Source: Actinomadura sp. 7K507
GTDB taxonomy: Bacteria > Actinomycetota > Actinomycetes > Streptosporangiales > Streptosporangiaceae
Assembly: GCF_004348425.1 (NCBI RefSeq)
Contig: NZ_SMKK01000016.1
Coordinates: 1-64,000, forward strand
Length of the DNA stretch: 64,000 nucleotides
Direction of reading: 5' to 3'
Below the pieces are notes generated by a model. It was not told where the DNA came from. It worked only from the letters and a program-made list of their open reading frames with translations, and searched no databases. Made by a program: the position numbers and the translations under genes. Below are positions 18,509 through 26,258 of the stretch, piece by piece (the stretch's first letter is position 1; the number at the start of each line of letters is the position of its first letter).

Positions 18509-18775
18509 GTCCAGCTCCACGCACTGCGCGTGTGGTGCCTGGCCCTCTCCGCCTCCCTGGTCAGGGACTGGCGCAGCTCGGCGGCGTCGGAGCAGATGAC
18601 GGTGGGGTCAACGCCGGCCGCCCGGTCGTGCAACGTTGCAACCCCCGGGCTGCCCGTTGCGGCGGACGCCGCGCCAGATCCGGTGCCCGGGGAAGTCGGC
18701 GCGGAGCCGCTCCAAGAGCTGTTCGTCGTCTGCGCCAGCGGTGGAGCTGGGGTGCGGCTTTGTGTCGCTTGTCAT
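18505..18775 (-). pseudogene. Frameshifted small gene of the WRIWR-type XRE-associated family
   Basis: From ATG 18775 the frame reads MTSDTKPHPSST then LLERLRADFPGHRIWRGVRRNGQPG, then goes out of frame near the C-run at 18642-18646. In the next frame the expected continuation VATLHDRAAGVDPTVICSDAAELRQSL is seen and ends in a TGA overlapping the next gene. The span is 271 bases, one more than a multiple of 3. Loss of the two bases CT within a GGC TGG pair (Gly-Trp) would explain the junction exactly. Either a pseudogene or a sequencing error. Confidence 0.65.
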
Positions 18776-18927
18776 GGTGGCCTCGCGGGAATTGTCCGTG
18801 CCGGAAACAGGAGTTCCAGCGTGGCCGGTGGCGCTACGCTCTGCTACATAACGTCAACACGCAGACACCTACCGCCCCGGTGCTGACGCCCCCCAAGCTC
18901 CGGCCGAGACCTACCAGGGACCCCCAA
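18776..18927. promoter_or_regulatory. Divergent promoter region between the XRE gene and the small minus-strand genes
   Basis: 152 bases separate the two divergent starts. It includes TACGCT and TACATA elements that could serve as -10 boxes for the plus strand and a short inverted repeat GGAA/TTCC. No confident promoter pair can be assigned. Confidence 0.35.
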
Positions 18928-19398
18928 ATGCCCCCAGGTGATCTGACGCGCGACCCACTAGTCCGTGCGTTCGGAGCCGTCCTGCGCTCGTATCGTGAAG
19001 CCGCCAAGCTCTCACGCCCTCAGCTCGCTGAAGCGCTCGGCTGTACCTACCAGTGGATAGAGAAACTCGAGACAGGCACCAAACCGTCTGTGGAGACGGC
19101 CATCGACTTGGACACGTTCTTCGGCATCCCGGAGGGGACATTCAAGAAGATGGCCGAAGAGATCGAGCGGGCAGGCAAGCAGACCGTCATGCTCCCTGGC
19201 TTTCCGGCGTTCCTCAAACTGGAGGAACGTGCCCTGTCCGTCCGCTCATTCGTCTGCCAGGTCGTGCCCGGCCTGCTCCAGATCGCCGGATATGCCCGTG
19301 GCCGTACGCCGACTCGCTCGCCGAGGCTTCGAGCTGGATCTGGACTGGCTGCAGGATCTGGTCTCGCGCCGCAGCAAGGCCATCGAGCACACCAATGA
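18928..19398 (+). pseudogene. Truncated XRE-DUF5753 family transcriptional regulator
   Basis: From ATG 18928 the product has an XRE helix-turn-helix (about 15-70: RSYREAAKLSRPQLAEALGCTYQWIEKLETGTKPS), then the start of DUF5753 (PGFPAFLKLEERALSVRSFVCQVVPGLLQIAGYAR). Normal members are about 280 residues with DUF5753 continuing after the GYAR motif; here homology stops at about residue 124 (base 19300) and the frame reads into the synthetase gene out of phase, stopping at 19398. The partner DUF397 gene usually found downstream is absent. The regulator is broken, though its HTH might still be made. Confidence 0.75.
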
Positions 19399-20551
19399 AC
19401 TGCGCGCGGAGGCTAACCAGGCCGCCAAGAACATCCAGAAGATCGCCCGTGAGGGCGGGGATGTGGAGGCAGCCAGGGAACAGGCCCGCAGACTCAAGGA
19501 CGAGATTCAGGTCAGCGACGAGGCGGCGGCCACGCTGGATGAGGAGTTGCGCGCCTTCCTGCTGACCGTACCGAACCTACCCGCAGACCGCGCTCCCGAC
19601 GGTGACTCCGAAGAGTTCGCCGAGGAGGTGCGCCGCTGGGGCGAGCCCCGTACCTTCGAGTTCGAGCCCAAGGATCACGTCGACCTAGGCGAGGCACTGG
19701 GGATACTGGACTTCAAACGGGCCACCAAGCTGTCCGGCCCCCGCTTCGCAGTGATGCGGGCGGCCGGTGCGCGGCTGGAACGCGCGCTCGCCCAGTTCTT
19801 CCTCGACCTGCACACGGGCCAGCACGGCTACGACGAGCACTACGTGCCCTATCTGGTCACCCCTGAGACGATGACGGGTACCGGGCAGCTACCCAAGTTC
19901 GAAGAGGATCTGTTCAGGACCGACGTCGGTGACCGCACTCTGTACCTGGTGCCCACCGCTGAGGTGCCACTCACCAACCTGTATGCCGGCGAGATGCTCA
20001 ACGAACGCGACCTGCCGATCGCCCTCACCTCCTACACCCCGTGCTTCCGCAGCGAGGCGGGGTCGTACGGCAAGGACACCCGCGGCATGCTCCGCCAGCA
20101 CCAGTTCTCCAAGGTCGAACTGGTCCGGATCTGCCGCGCCGAAGATTCTGCCGCCGAGTTGGAGAAGCTTACCGGCCACGCTGAACGCTGCCTGCGAGAA
20201 CTCGGCTTGGCCTACCGCGTCGTCGCGCTCGCCACAGGTGACATCGGCTTCTCCGCCCACTTCACCTACGACCTGGAGGTGTGGGTGCCCAGCCAGGGCC
20301 GCTACCGCGAGGTGTCCAGCTGCTCGGACTGCACCACCTTCCAAGCCCGCCGCGCCAGGATCCGTGTCAAGGGAGCCGACGGCAAGAAGACCTTCGCGGC
20401 GACCCTCAACGGGTCCGGCTTGGCGGTGGGTCGCACCATGATCGCGATCCTTGAACAGAGCCAGCAGGCCGACGGATCGGTAGTCATGCCCGACGCGCTC
20501 GTCCCGTACCTGGGCTTCGGCAAGATCCTTCCCGGTGGCAAGGTCGAGTGA
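19292..20551 (+). CDS. Seryl-tRNA synthetase homologue lacking the extreme N-terminus
   Basis: 419 residues from ATG 19292. The protein starts at MPVAVRRLARRGF, matching SerRS from about residue 11 onward, so the usual first residues (the LDxxxIREDP segment) are missing. The tRNA-binding coiled coil (about 25-100), motif 2 (CFRSEAGSYGKDTRGMLRQHQ), the specificity helix (SKVELV) and motif 3 (NGSGLAVGRTMIAILE) are intact. The sequence resembles the general bacterial SerRS type rather than the usual actinobacterial housekeeping form, as I recall it, so it is probably a second SerRS. Extra SerRS copies are known in self-resistance (albomycin) and in tRNA-dependent biosynthesis (VlmL). It overlaps the next gene. 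Confidence 0.85.
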   Translation: MPVAVRRLARRGFELDLDWLQDLVSRRSKAIEHTNELRAEANQAAKNIQKIAREGGDVEAAREQARRLKDEIQVSDEAAATLDEELRAFLLTVPNLPADRAPDGDSEEFAEEVRRWGEPRTFEFEPKDHVDLGEALGILDFKRATKLSGPRFAVMRAAGARLERALAQFFLDLHTGQHGYDEHYVPYLVTPETMTGTGQLPKFEEDLFRTDVGDRTLYLVPTAEVPLTNLYAGEMLNERDLPIALTSYTPCFRSEAGSYGKDTRGMLRQHQFSKVELVRICRAEDSAAELEKLTGHAERCLRELGLAYRVVALATGDIGFSAHFTYDLEVWVPSQGRYREVSSCSDCTTFQARRARIRVKGADGKKTFAATLNGSGLAVGRTMIAILEQSQQADGSVVMPDALVPYLGFGKILPGGKVE

Positions 20552-21594
20552 TGCTGGTCGGGATATGTGACTTTCCCTCTCAGTACGCATTTCCCCCGCA
20601 CGGCTACGGCGGGATTGAACGATGGCTGTGGGCCACCGCCATCGGCGCCGCCGAAGCCGGGGCAGACGTTCACCTGATCGGACCAGCCTGGCGCCCCGAA
20701 GCCGTAGCCCGGTTTCCGGCCACGCCGTTGCGGCTTGAGGACCTGCTACCCGGCTCAACCGACGCCACCAAGCTGAGCCGTGTGGGCCTCGACCTGCTCG
20801 TTGTCGGTCACGAATACCCATCGCTGCCGGCATGGCGGCGGATGTGGGAACAGCTCGACTGCGATGTGGTGACCTTCCAGCACGATCCCGCCTTTCGGCA
20901 CGAGCCGCAGGCCTTCGACGGGACCCGGTCCCGGCTGTTCTGCTACTCAGGGGAGATGGTGGAACGGTACGCCTCGTGCGCGGCGATCCAGACGTTGTCA
21001 GTGCAGTTCGGGCTGGACGAGCAGATGCCGGCGCAGCCTGGGCGCGGCCGGGACGTCATCTGGCTTGGCCGCATTGACGCCGACAAAGCCCCACACCTCG
21101 CCGCCCTCGCCACCGCCCGGCTCGGTTTGCCTCTCACGCTGGTCGGTCCCGTGCTCGACGAGACCTACGTGGCCGAGCATGCCGCCGCCCTTTACGCCCC
21201 GCACGTCACCTGGGCCGGTGAACTGTCCGGGGAAGCCAAGAACGCTCTCCTTCGAGACGCGGCCGTGTTCGCCTACACCTGCGCGTCCGGCTACATCGAA
21301 GCCGGAGCCGCCGTGTTCGGCGAAGCGCTCCGGGCAGGTGTGCCAGTGGCGGCTCTGACTTGGCGGCCGAGCACTTGCGCCCAAGCCGCCCTCTGCTCCG
21401 ACACTGGCGCAATCGCCACTGCTGACCCCGCGATGAGTGACGACGGCGTCGCCGCCATCCTGGCGAGCGCCATCGAACAGGCCATGCGATTGGATCGTCC
21501 CACCGTCCAGGAGATCGGCCTATGCCGCTTCGACCCGGCCCAGCACTTCCGCACCCTGGCGCACACGACGATCACATCCGCCACGCCTTCCTGA
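20551..21594 (+). CDS. GT4-family (GT-B) glycosyltransferase
   Basis: 347 residues from ATG 20551 (GTG 20548 is possible), overlapping the SerRS stop. The N-terminal Rossmann half has PPHGYGGIERWLWATAIGAAEAGADVHLIG, the acceptor-side glycine loop of GT4 enzymes; the C-terminal half has VIWLGRIDADKAPHLAALATARLGLPLTLVGP and the EAGAAVFGEALRAGVPVAAL donor-binding EX7E-like region. No membrane segment. Acceptor and sugar donor are unknown; the two synthetase-like neighbours suggest the substrate is part of the same small pathway. Confidence 0.85.
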   Translation: MLVGICDFPSQYAFPPHGYGGIERWLWATAIGAAEAGADVHLIGPAWRPEAVARFPATPLRLEDLLPGSTDATKLSRVGLDLLVVGHEYPSLPAWRRMWEQLDCDVVTFQHDPAFRHEPQAFDGTRSRLFCYSGEMVERYASCAAIQTLSVQFGLDEQMPAQPGRGRDVIWLGRIDADKAPHLAALATARLGLPLTLVGPVLDETYVAEHAAALYAPHVTWAGELSGEAKNALLRDAAVFAYTCASGYIEAGAAVFGEALRAGVPVAALTWRPSTCAQAALCSDTGAIATADPAMSDDGVAAILASAIEQAMRLDRPTVQEIGLCRFDPAQHFRTLAHTTITSATPS

Positions 21595-22562
21595 CCGAGA
21601 TCTACGAGTACTTCACCGGTCTCTGGCACGTCACCGATGATCAGGCAGGCACTCGGCTGAGCATCACCTGGCGCGGGCCGCCCAGCCCGCGACGCCCCGC
21701 ACGCCGCCCGCTAAGAAGCAGCGAGATCCTCGCCCGCATCGAGGAAGCGTTCGCTGAGCGCGGCATCGCCCGCGGCCGGGTCCTCCCCATCCGATGGAAC
21801 CGCGACACCGACCTGACCATCTCCGCCGTCCAGGCCCTCGATCCCTACCTCAAGGACGGCCGACCATTCACCTACAGCCAGGGACTCATCCCCCAGCCAG
21901 TCGTCCGCTTCACCGGTAAACGCAACGACGCCGGCCACCTGGAACCAGGATTCCTGACCTCGTTCGTCAACATCTCCTGCGTAATGCCGATCCAAGAGGT
22001 CGACGAGCATGTCCGTCTCATCGACACATGGATCGGCGCCCTGTCTCGGCTCGGCCTGCATGCGCGGCACCTGCACATCCACGGAACGGTCGACATCTGG
22101 GCACGCGGAAACGTCCGTGGGATCACCCTGCACTTCGCCTACGCGGACACCGCTATCGGCGACGCCGTCCTGCTCTGGAACACTGAGCGGCCCTGGCACA
22201 TGGCGAGCGATATCGGGTCTGGCCTGGAGCGCCTCCGCTGGGTCCAGACCGGTCGCAGCTGGCCTGAGGCGACGTTCGGCGACCACGCTGGCGACTGGCC
22301 TCTGGAACTGCTGGATGCTGTGCGGACCGCCACCCTGCTCGTCGACGGTGGCATCCGTCCCGGAGCTCGAGACAATTCCAGCGCCCTGAACAGGGTGCTC
22401 GACCAGATTCCTTGCCAGATCGCCACCGCTGGCCTCGGCCGCCTCGTTCGTAATGCATACGTCTACTGGGGCGACGTTGCCCGGCTGCGTGCCCCCTGGC
22501 CCGTGACGAGCCAAATTATCGAGGAAGCTGTGATCGACTATGTCGCCCATAAGAGATGGTGA
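21522..22562 (+). CDS. Alanyl-tRNA-synthetase-like catalytic-domain protein
   Basis: 346 residues; ATG 21522 is the only usable start before the conserved part and overlaps the glycosyltransferase by 73 bases. Similarity to AlaRS was read by eye: HIRHAFLTEIYEYF matches the N-terminal EIRxxFLxFF; PQPVVRFTGKRNDAGHLEPGFLTSFVNIS matches the CIRxGGKHNDLxxV...FFEMLGNFS motif 2 region; SDIGSGLERL matches DTGMGLER; LDAVRTATLLVDGGIRPGARDNSSALNRVL matches the ADHIRxxxFLIADGVxPSNxxRGYVLRR helix. Editing and C-terminal domains are absent. Many class II motif residues differ, so aminoacyl transfer to a non-tRNA acceptor or loss of activity are both possible. Confidence 0.55.
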   Translation: MPLRPGPALPHPGAHDDHIRHAFLTEIYEYFTGLWHVTDDQAGTRLSITWRGPPSPRRPARRPLRSSEILARIEEAFAERGIARGRVLPIRWNRDTDLTISAVQALDPYLKDGRPFTYSQGLIPQPVVRFTGKRNDAGHLEPGFLTSFVNISCVMPIQEVDEHVRLIDTWIGALSRLGLHARHLHIHGTVDIWARGNVRGITLHFAYADTAIGDAVLLWNTERPWHMASDIGSGLERLRWVQTGRSWPEATFGDHAGDWPLELLDAVRTATLLVDGGIRPGARDNSSALNRVLDQIPCQIATAGLGRLVRNAYVYWGDVARLRAPWPVTSQIIEEAVIDYVAHKRW

Positions 22563-22614
22563 AGGCAGGCCGACATCGCATGAACTACGACGATTGTGAC
22601 CCTAGCTTTTTGAA

Positions 22615-23265
22615 TCAAGATCCCAAGATCTGAGCAAGAGCCGCTGCAAGCTTACGGATCCATTCTACGGTGACCTCGGCTTCGTCGCCGGTCATCGGAG
22701 TTCGGTTGCCTTGGGCGTCGAGGTCGGCCTCGTGCGCGATGCGATTCCTGCGTATGACGATGGCGTCCTGGTAGGCCTTCACCGCCTCGGGTGTCATGGC
22801 TAGGTTCGCGCCGACCTTGGCCCAGATCTCAGACGGCTTGTCAGTGAGGATCAGCCGCAGACCCTCGGTGATCCGCTGGCTTCTCTGGTAGGTGATCCTG
22901 CTGAGTTCGTCTTCCAGGTACTCCCGGAAGACGTCGCGCATGGATTCGGTGTGCATCCGTTCTACCATTGCGAATGGCATCGGGAGTCGCTGTAGAGCTG
23001 CGGGCCGTTCCCTGCCCATGTCGTTGGTCAAGATGACGGCCCGGTCGATGATTTCGCGGTGCAGCCAGTGGTCCAGGGCGGAAACCGCCTGGTTCCAGGC
23101 TGCCCGATAGAGATCTTCAGGGTGGGCGGCAGACAGCGCCCCAAAGTTCATGTTGGGGATGCCCCGAATGCCTTCGAGGGCCCGGCCGCCTATGACCAGC
23201 CCTTCGGCGTATCGGATGTTTTCTTCGAACTGCTGGAACGGGGTCTCGTGCCGGGGTGTGGTCAC
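22615..23265 (-). CDS. HEPN-domain protein (RiboL-PSP-HEPN type) at the end of the RM operon
   Basis: 216 residues, helical. Near the C-terminus VIRRNRIAHEADLD contains the HEPN Rx4H motif (RNRIAH), the catalytic signature of HEPN RNases; the upstream region (LYRAAWNQAVSALDHWLHREIIDRAVIL) fits the first helices of the RiboL-PSP-HEPN family. The start ATG overlaps the hsdM2 stop, so it is translationally coupled to the methyltransferase. HEPN proteins linked to RM operons are thought to act as RNA-cleaving back-up effectors; that role here is inferred. It is convergent with the AlaRS-like gene. Confidence 0.75.
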   Translation of the reverse strand: MTTPRHETPFQQFEENIRYAEGLVIGGRALEGIRGIPNMNFGALSAAHPEDLYRAAWNQAVSALDHWLHREIIDRAVILTNDMGRERPAALQRLPMPFAMVERMHTESMRDVFREYLEDELSRITYQRSQRITEGLRLILTDKPSEIWAKVGANLAMTPEAVKAYQDAIVIRRNRIAHEADLDAQGNRTPMTGDEAEVTVEWIRKLAAALAQILGS

Positions 23266-24716
23266 GCCCCACCGCCTTCCGCCTGAGTCGGGGCGTCAGG
23301 AAGGGCCTCAGCGAGCGCGGTGAACTCCTGGGCGGCGGAAGTGAGTTCATCGGCGATCTCGCGGGCGATCAGCCGGGGAGAGAGGAACTCCTCCTCTACC
23401 GCCTCCTCGCGGAGCCAGGTGATGTCGATGTTCAGGTCCCTGGCCGCTAGCTCGGCATATGTGAAGGAACGGTAACGCTTCTCGCCTTGCCCATCTGTCG
23501 GCTGCTTGCGGTCCGATTCGTACCACTCGACGAAGGGATCGAGGTCGCGGCGGGTTAGCGGGGCATGCTTGGCCTGGAAGTGCTTTCCGGTCCGGAAATC
23601 GTAGACGTCCAGGCGCCCGGTCGTGGGGGAGCCATCGTTCTTCGGGCCAACCATGTCGAAGAAAAGCACGTTGGTCTTGACCCCACCACGTTCAAAGACC
23701 CCCGTGGGCAGGCGTAGCAGCGTGTGCAGGTTGCAGTGGTAGAACAGCCAGGAGCGGACCGTCTTCGCGGAGCCGCTGGCGAACAGCACGTTGTCGGGGA
23801 CGAAGACTGCGGCGCGGGCGCCGGTCGGCAGCATCTTGGCGATGTGCTGCAGGAAGTTGAGCTGAATATTTCTGGTCGATGCGATCAGGTCGATGCGTCC
23901 CCGCGGAGCAGGCGCGGTGCTGCGGAACGGCGGGTTGCAGATGACTACTGTTGGTTCCACGCTCGCTGGAGCAGCGAGTGAGTCTGCCACCCAAATCGAT
24001 GGTGGATCGCTGAACGGCAGGCCGGTGTGCAACAGCAGGCTCATGGTCGCCAGACGGCACATGCGCTCGTCCAGATCGACCCCGATGATCGAATCATCGG
24101 CGAGCCTCGTCTGCTCTGAAGCCATCGCCGCATGCGTCCGGACCAGTAGGGATCCGGTACCGCAGGCGGGATCGAACACCCGGTCCGCCGCGCTGGGGCG
24201 TATGCAATCGACCACCGCGGAGACGAACGGAGGAGGAGTGAGCGTCTGACCCGCCTCAATGTTGAACTGGGCGCTGGCCTCGTACAAGAGCAGGTCGTAC
24301 AGCTCGCCGGTGACGGCTGGGATCAGGCCGCTCCAAGAACGACTGCCGATCTCGTCTTGAATGAGCGCCGCCAGCGCGGCCGGGTTCCGGATGGACGAGA
24401 CGGCCTTGCGGAACACCGTCCGCATGGTCAGCTCGCTCGGCGGGGCAGCGGGATCAGGAATACCGCATTGGCTGAGGATGCGGGCGTATTGTTGTTCCAG
24501 ATCTCTTCCGGACTTGGAAGTCAGCGAGGGCCAGTCCAGCCCCCTCGGCACCACCCGGACGGGGTTGACCTGGCGGGAAGCCCGCTCATGATCGATCTTC
24601 AGGAACAGCAGGTAGGTGATCTGCTCGACGAACTCGAAGCCGGAGACGCTCTCGGCGCTGAGCCTGCGGCCGTAGAAGGACCAGAGCGAGTCGAAGGTCT
24701 GTCGTGCGTCGGTCAT
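23262..24716 (-). CDS. hsdM: Second type I methyltransferase subunit (HsdM paralogue)
   Basis: 484 residues. HsdM N-terminal helical domain (about 5-130), then the SAM-dependent N6-adenine methyltransferase domain: motif I DPACGTGSL (about 180) and catalytic motif IV NPPF (about 260). The FTPRP loop normally preceding motif I reads GQTLTPPP. It is clearly related to the adjacent HsdM (shared LDWPSL, FVPDNVLF, HTLLRLPTG, GVKxNVLFFD, RLxVYDFRTxxHF) but strongly diverged, so an old duplication or separate recruitment. It starts 54 bases after hsdM and overlaps the HEPN gene by four bases. Confidence 0.88.
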   Translation of the reverse strand: MTDARQTFDSLWSFYGRRLSAESVSGFEFVEQITYLLFLKIDHERASRQVNPVRVVPRGLDWPSLTSKSGRDLEQQYARILSQCGIPDPAAPPSELTMRTVFRKAVSSIRNPAALAALIQDEIGSRSWSGLIPAVTGELYDLLLYEASAQFNIEAGQTLTPPPFVSAVVDCIRPSAADRVFDPACGTGSLLVRTHAAMASEQTRLADDSIIGVDLDERMCRLATMSLLLHTGLPFSDPPSIWVADSLAAPASVEPTVVICNPPFRSTAPAPRGRIDLIASTRNIQLNFLQHIAKMLPTGARAAVFVPDNVLFASGSAKTVRSWLFYHCNLHTLLRLPTGVFERGGVKTNVLFFDMVGPKNDGSPTTGRLDVYDFRTGKHFQAKHAPLTRRDLDPFVEWYESDRKQPTDGQGEKRYRSFTYAELAARDLNIDITWLREEAVEEEFLSPRLIAREIADELTSAAQEFTALAEALPDAPTQAEGGGA

Positions 24717-24770
24717 GCGTGAACCCCTGACCGAACAGGGTACCTTCTAGGCTCTTCGCAGCAGAAGCCA

Positions 24771-26258
24771 TTAATCCGACATGTCGGGATCCTCACGGGA
24801 AGATCTTAGCGTGCGCAGCGACTCGGTGATCGCCGAGAACTCGGTCAGTGCCGCCTCGAGTTCGTCCACGATCTCCTGGGCGATGACGTCCGGTTCCTCC
24901 AGTGCCTGCGTCTCGGCTCCGTCCTCCATGAAGGTCAGATCGAGGTTCACCTTGTCCCGGGCGACCAGTTCGGCGTACTCGTAAGCCTTGAATCGCTCGC
25001 TCTCGATCCGGTCGCCGCGTTCACCGGGGCGATAGCACTTAATGAAGTCGTCCAAGTGCTCCCGGCGGAGTGGCTTTTGCTTCATCGTGAAGTGCTGGTC
25101 GGTTCTGAAGTCGTATACCCAGAGTCGTTTGGTGGCCGGTGTTGCGTCGGGACGCGGTGGCTTTTTGTCGAAGAACAGTACGTTGGCCTTGACCCCGCCG
25201 GCGTAAAAGATGCCGGTCGGCAGCCGCAGCAGGGTGTGCACGTCGCACCGTTGCAACAGTGCACGCCGGACCGTCTCACCCGCCCCACCTTCGAACAGCA
25301 CGTTGTCGGGCACGACGGCCGCCGCCCTGCCGTGTAGTTTCAGCAGGGTATAGATGTGCTGGACGAAGTTGAGTTGCTTGTTGGTGGTCTCGGCCCACAG
25401 GTCCTGACGTGACTTGGCGTAGTTCTCTCCGGTGACCGAGCCCACGCCGAACGGCGGATTAGCCAGCACTACATCCGCATGGGCCAAGGGGGATCTGGCT
25501 AGTGAATCCCTGACCTCGATCAACTCCCGGCCGTTCGCCTGGCCGATACCGTGCAGCAGCATGTTCATAGAAGCTAGCCGTGCGGTCTCATGCACCAGTT
25601 CGACCCCGCGTATCGCCCCGGAGTCCAGCGCGCGACGCCGATCGCCGTCCAACTCTGCGCCGTATCGATCGACGATGTAGGCATGCGCGGCGATAAGGAA
25701 CCCGCCGGTGCCGCAGGCAGGATCGAAGACCGTGTCTCTGGGACCTGGTTGAACGCACTCAACCATGGCATCGATCACCGGCCTTGGGGTGAAGTACTGC
25801 CCGGCCCCCGTTTTGCGATCCTCCGCCCCCCGCTGCAAGAGCCCTTCGTAGGCGTCGCCCTTGGTATCGGCGCTCTCACTCGACCAGTGGTACGGGTTGA
25901 TCAAGTCCTTAACAAGTCGCTCCAGCACGGCCGATTCCTGGATCTTGTTCATGGCGCCCTTGAAGATCGCGCCCAACATGCCCCGCTCGTAGCCAAGTTG
26001 GTTGAGAACATGCTCGTACTGATCGTATAGATCATCGCCAGACTTATTGACGAGACTTGGCCAGTCAAGCCCTTCGGGCACGATCCGTTCAGGATTGAGT
26101 GGCCGCTTGGCGCGCTCATCGGCCATCTTTAGGAAGAGCAGATAGGTGAGTTGCTCCACATAGTCGAGCGTGGAAACTCCGCTGTGCCGCAAAAGCTCAC
26201 AATAACTCCAAAGTCGATTTACCAGCCCCCGCGGATCAACAGTTTCAGCGGCATTCAA
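24771..26258 (-). CDS. hsdM: Type I restriction-modification methyltransferase subunit
   Basis: 495 residues. N-terminal HsdM domain (FVEQ-like LDYVEQLTYLLFLKMADE), then the N6-adenine methyltransferase domain with GQYFTPRPVIDAMV, motif I DPACGTGGFLIAA (about 195) and motif IV NPPFGVGS (about 270). It pairs with HsdS to methylate adenines in the bipartite recognition site. It overlaps hsdS by four bases. All catalytic motifs are intact, so this is the canonical methyltransferase of the operon. Confidence 0.95.
   Translation of the reverse strand: MNAAETVDPRGLVNRLWSYCELLRHSGVSTLDYVEQLTYLLFLKMADERAKRPLNPERIVPEGLDWPSLVNKSGDDLYDQYEHVLNQLGYERGMLGAIFKGAMNKIQESAVLERLVKDLINPYHWSSESADTKGDAYEGLLQRGAEDRKTGAGQYFTPRPVIDAMVECVQPGPRDTVFDPACGTGGFLIAAHAYIVDRYGAELDGDRRRALDSGAIRGVELVHETARLASMNMLLHGIGQANGRELIEVRDSLARSPLAHADVVLANPPFGVGSVTGENYAKSRQDLWAETTNKQLNFVQHIYTLLKLHGRAAAVVPDNVLFEGGAGETVRRALLQRCDVHTLLRLPTGIFYAGGVKANVLFFDKKPPRPDATPATKRLWVYDFRTDQHFTMKQKPLRREHLDDFIKCYRPGERGDRIESERFKAYEYAELVARDKVNLDLTFMEDGAETQALEEPDVIAQEIVDELEAALTEFSAITESLRTLRSSREDPDMSD

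Noticed and set aside
22563-22614. Terminator between the AlaRS-like gene and the HEPN gene
   Set aside because: Only short imperfect repeats around GATC are present; no stable stem.
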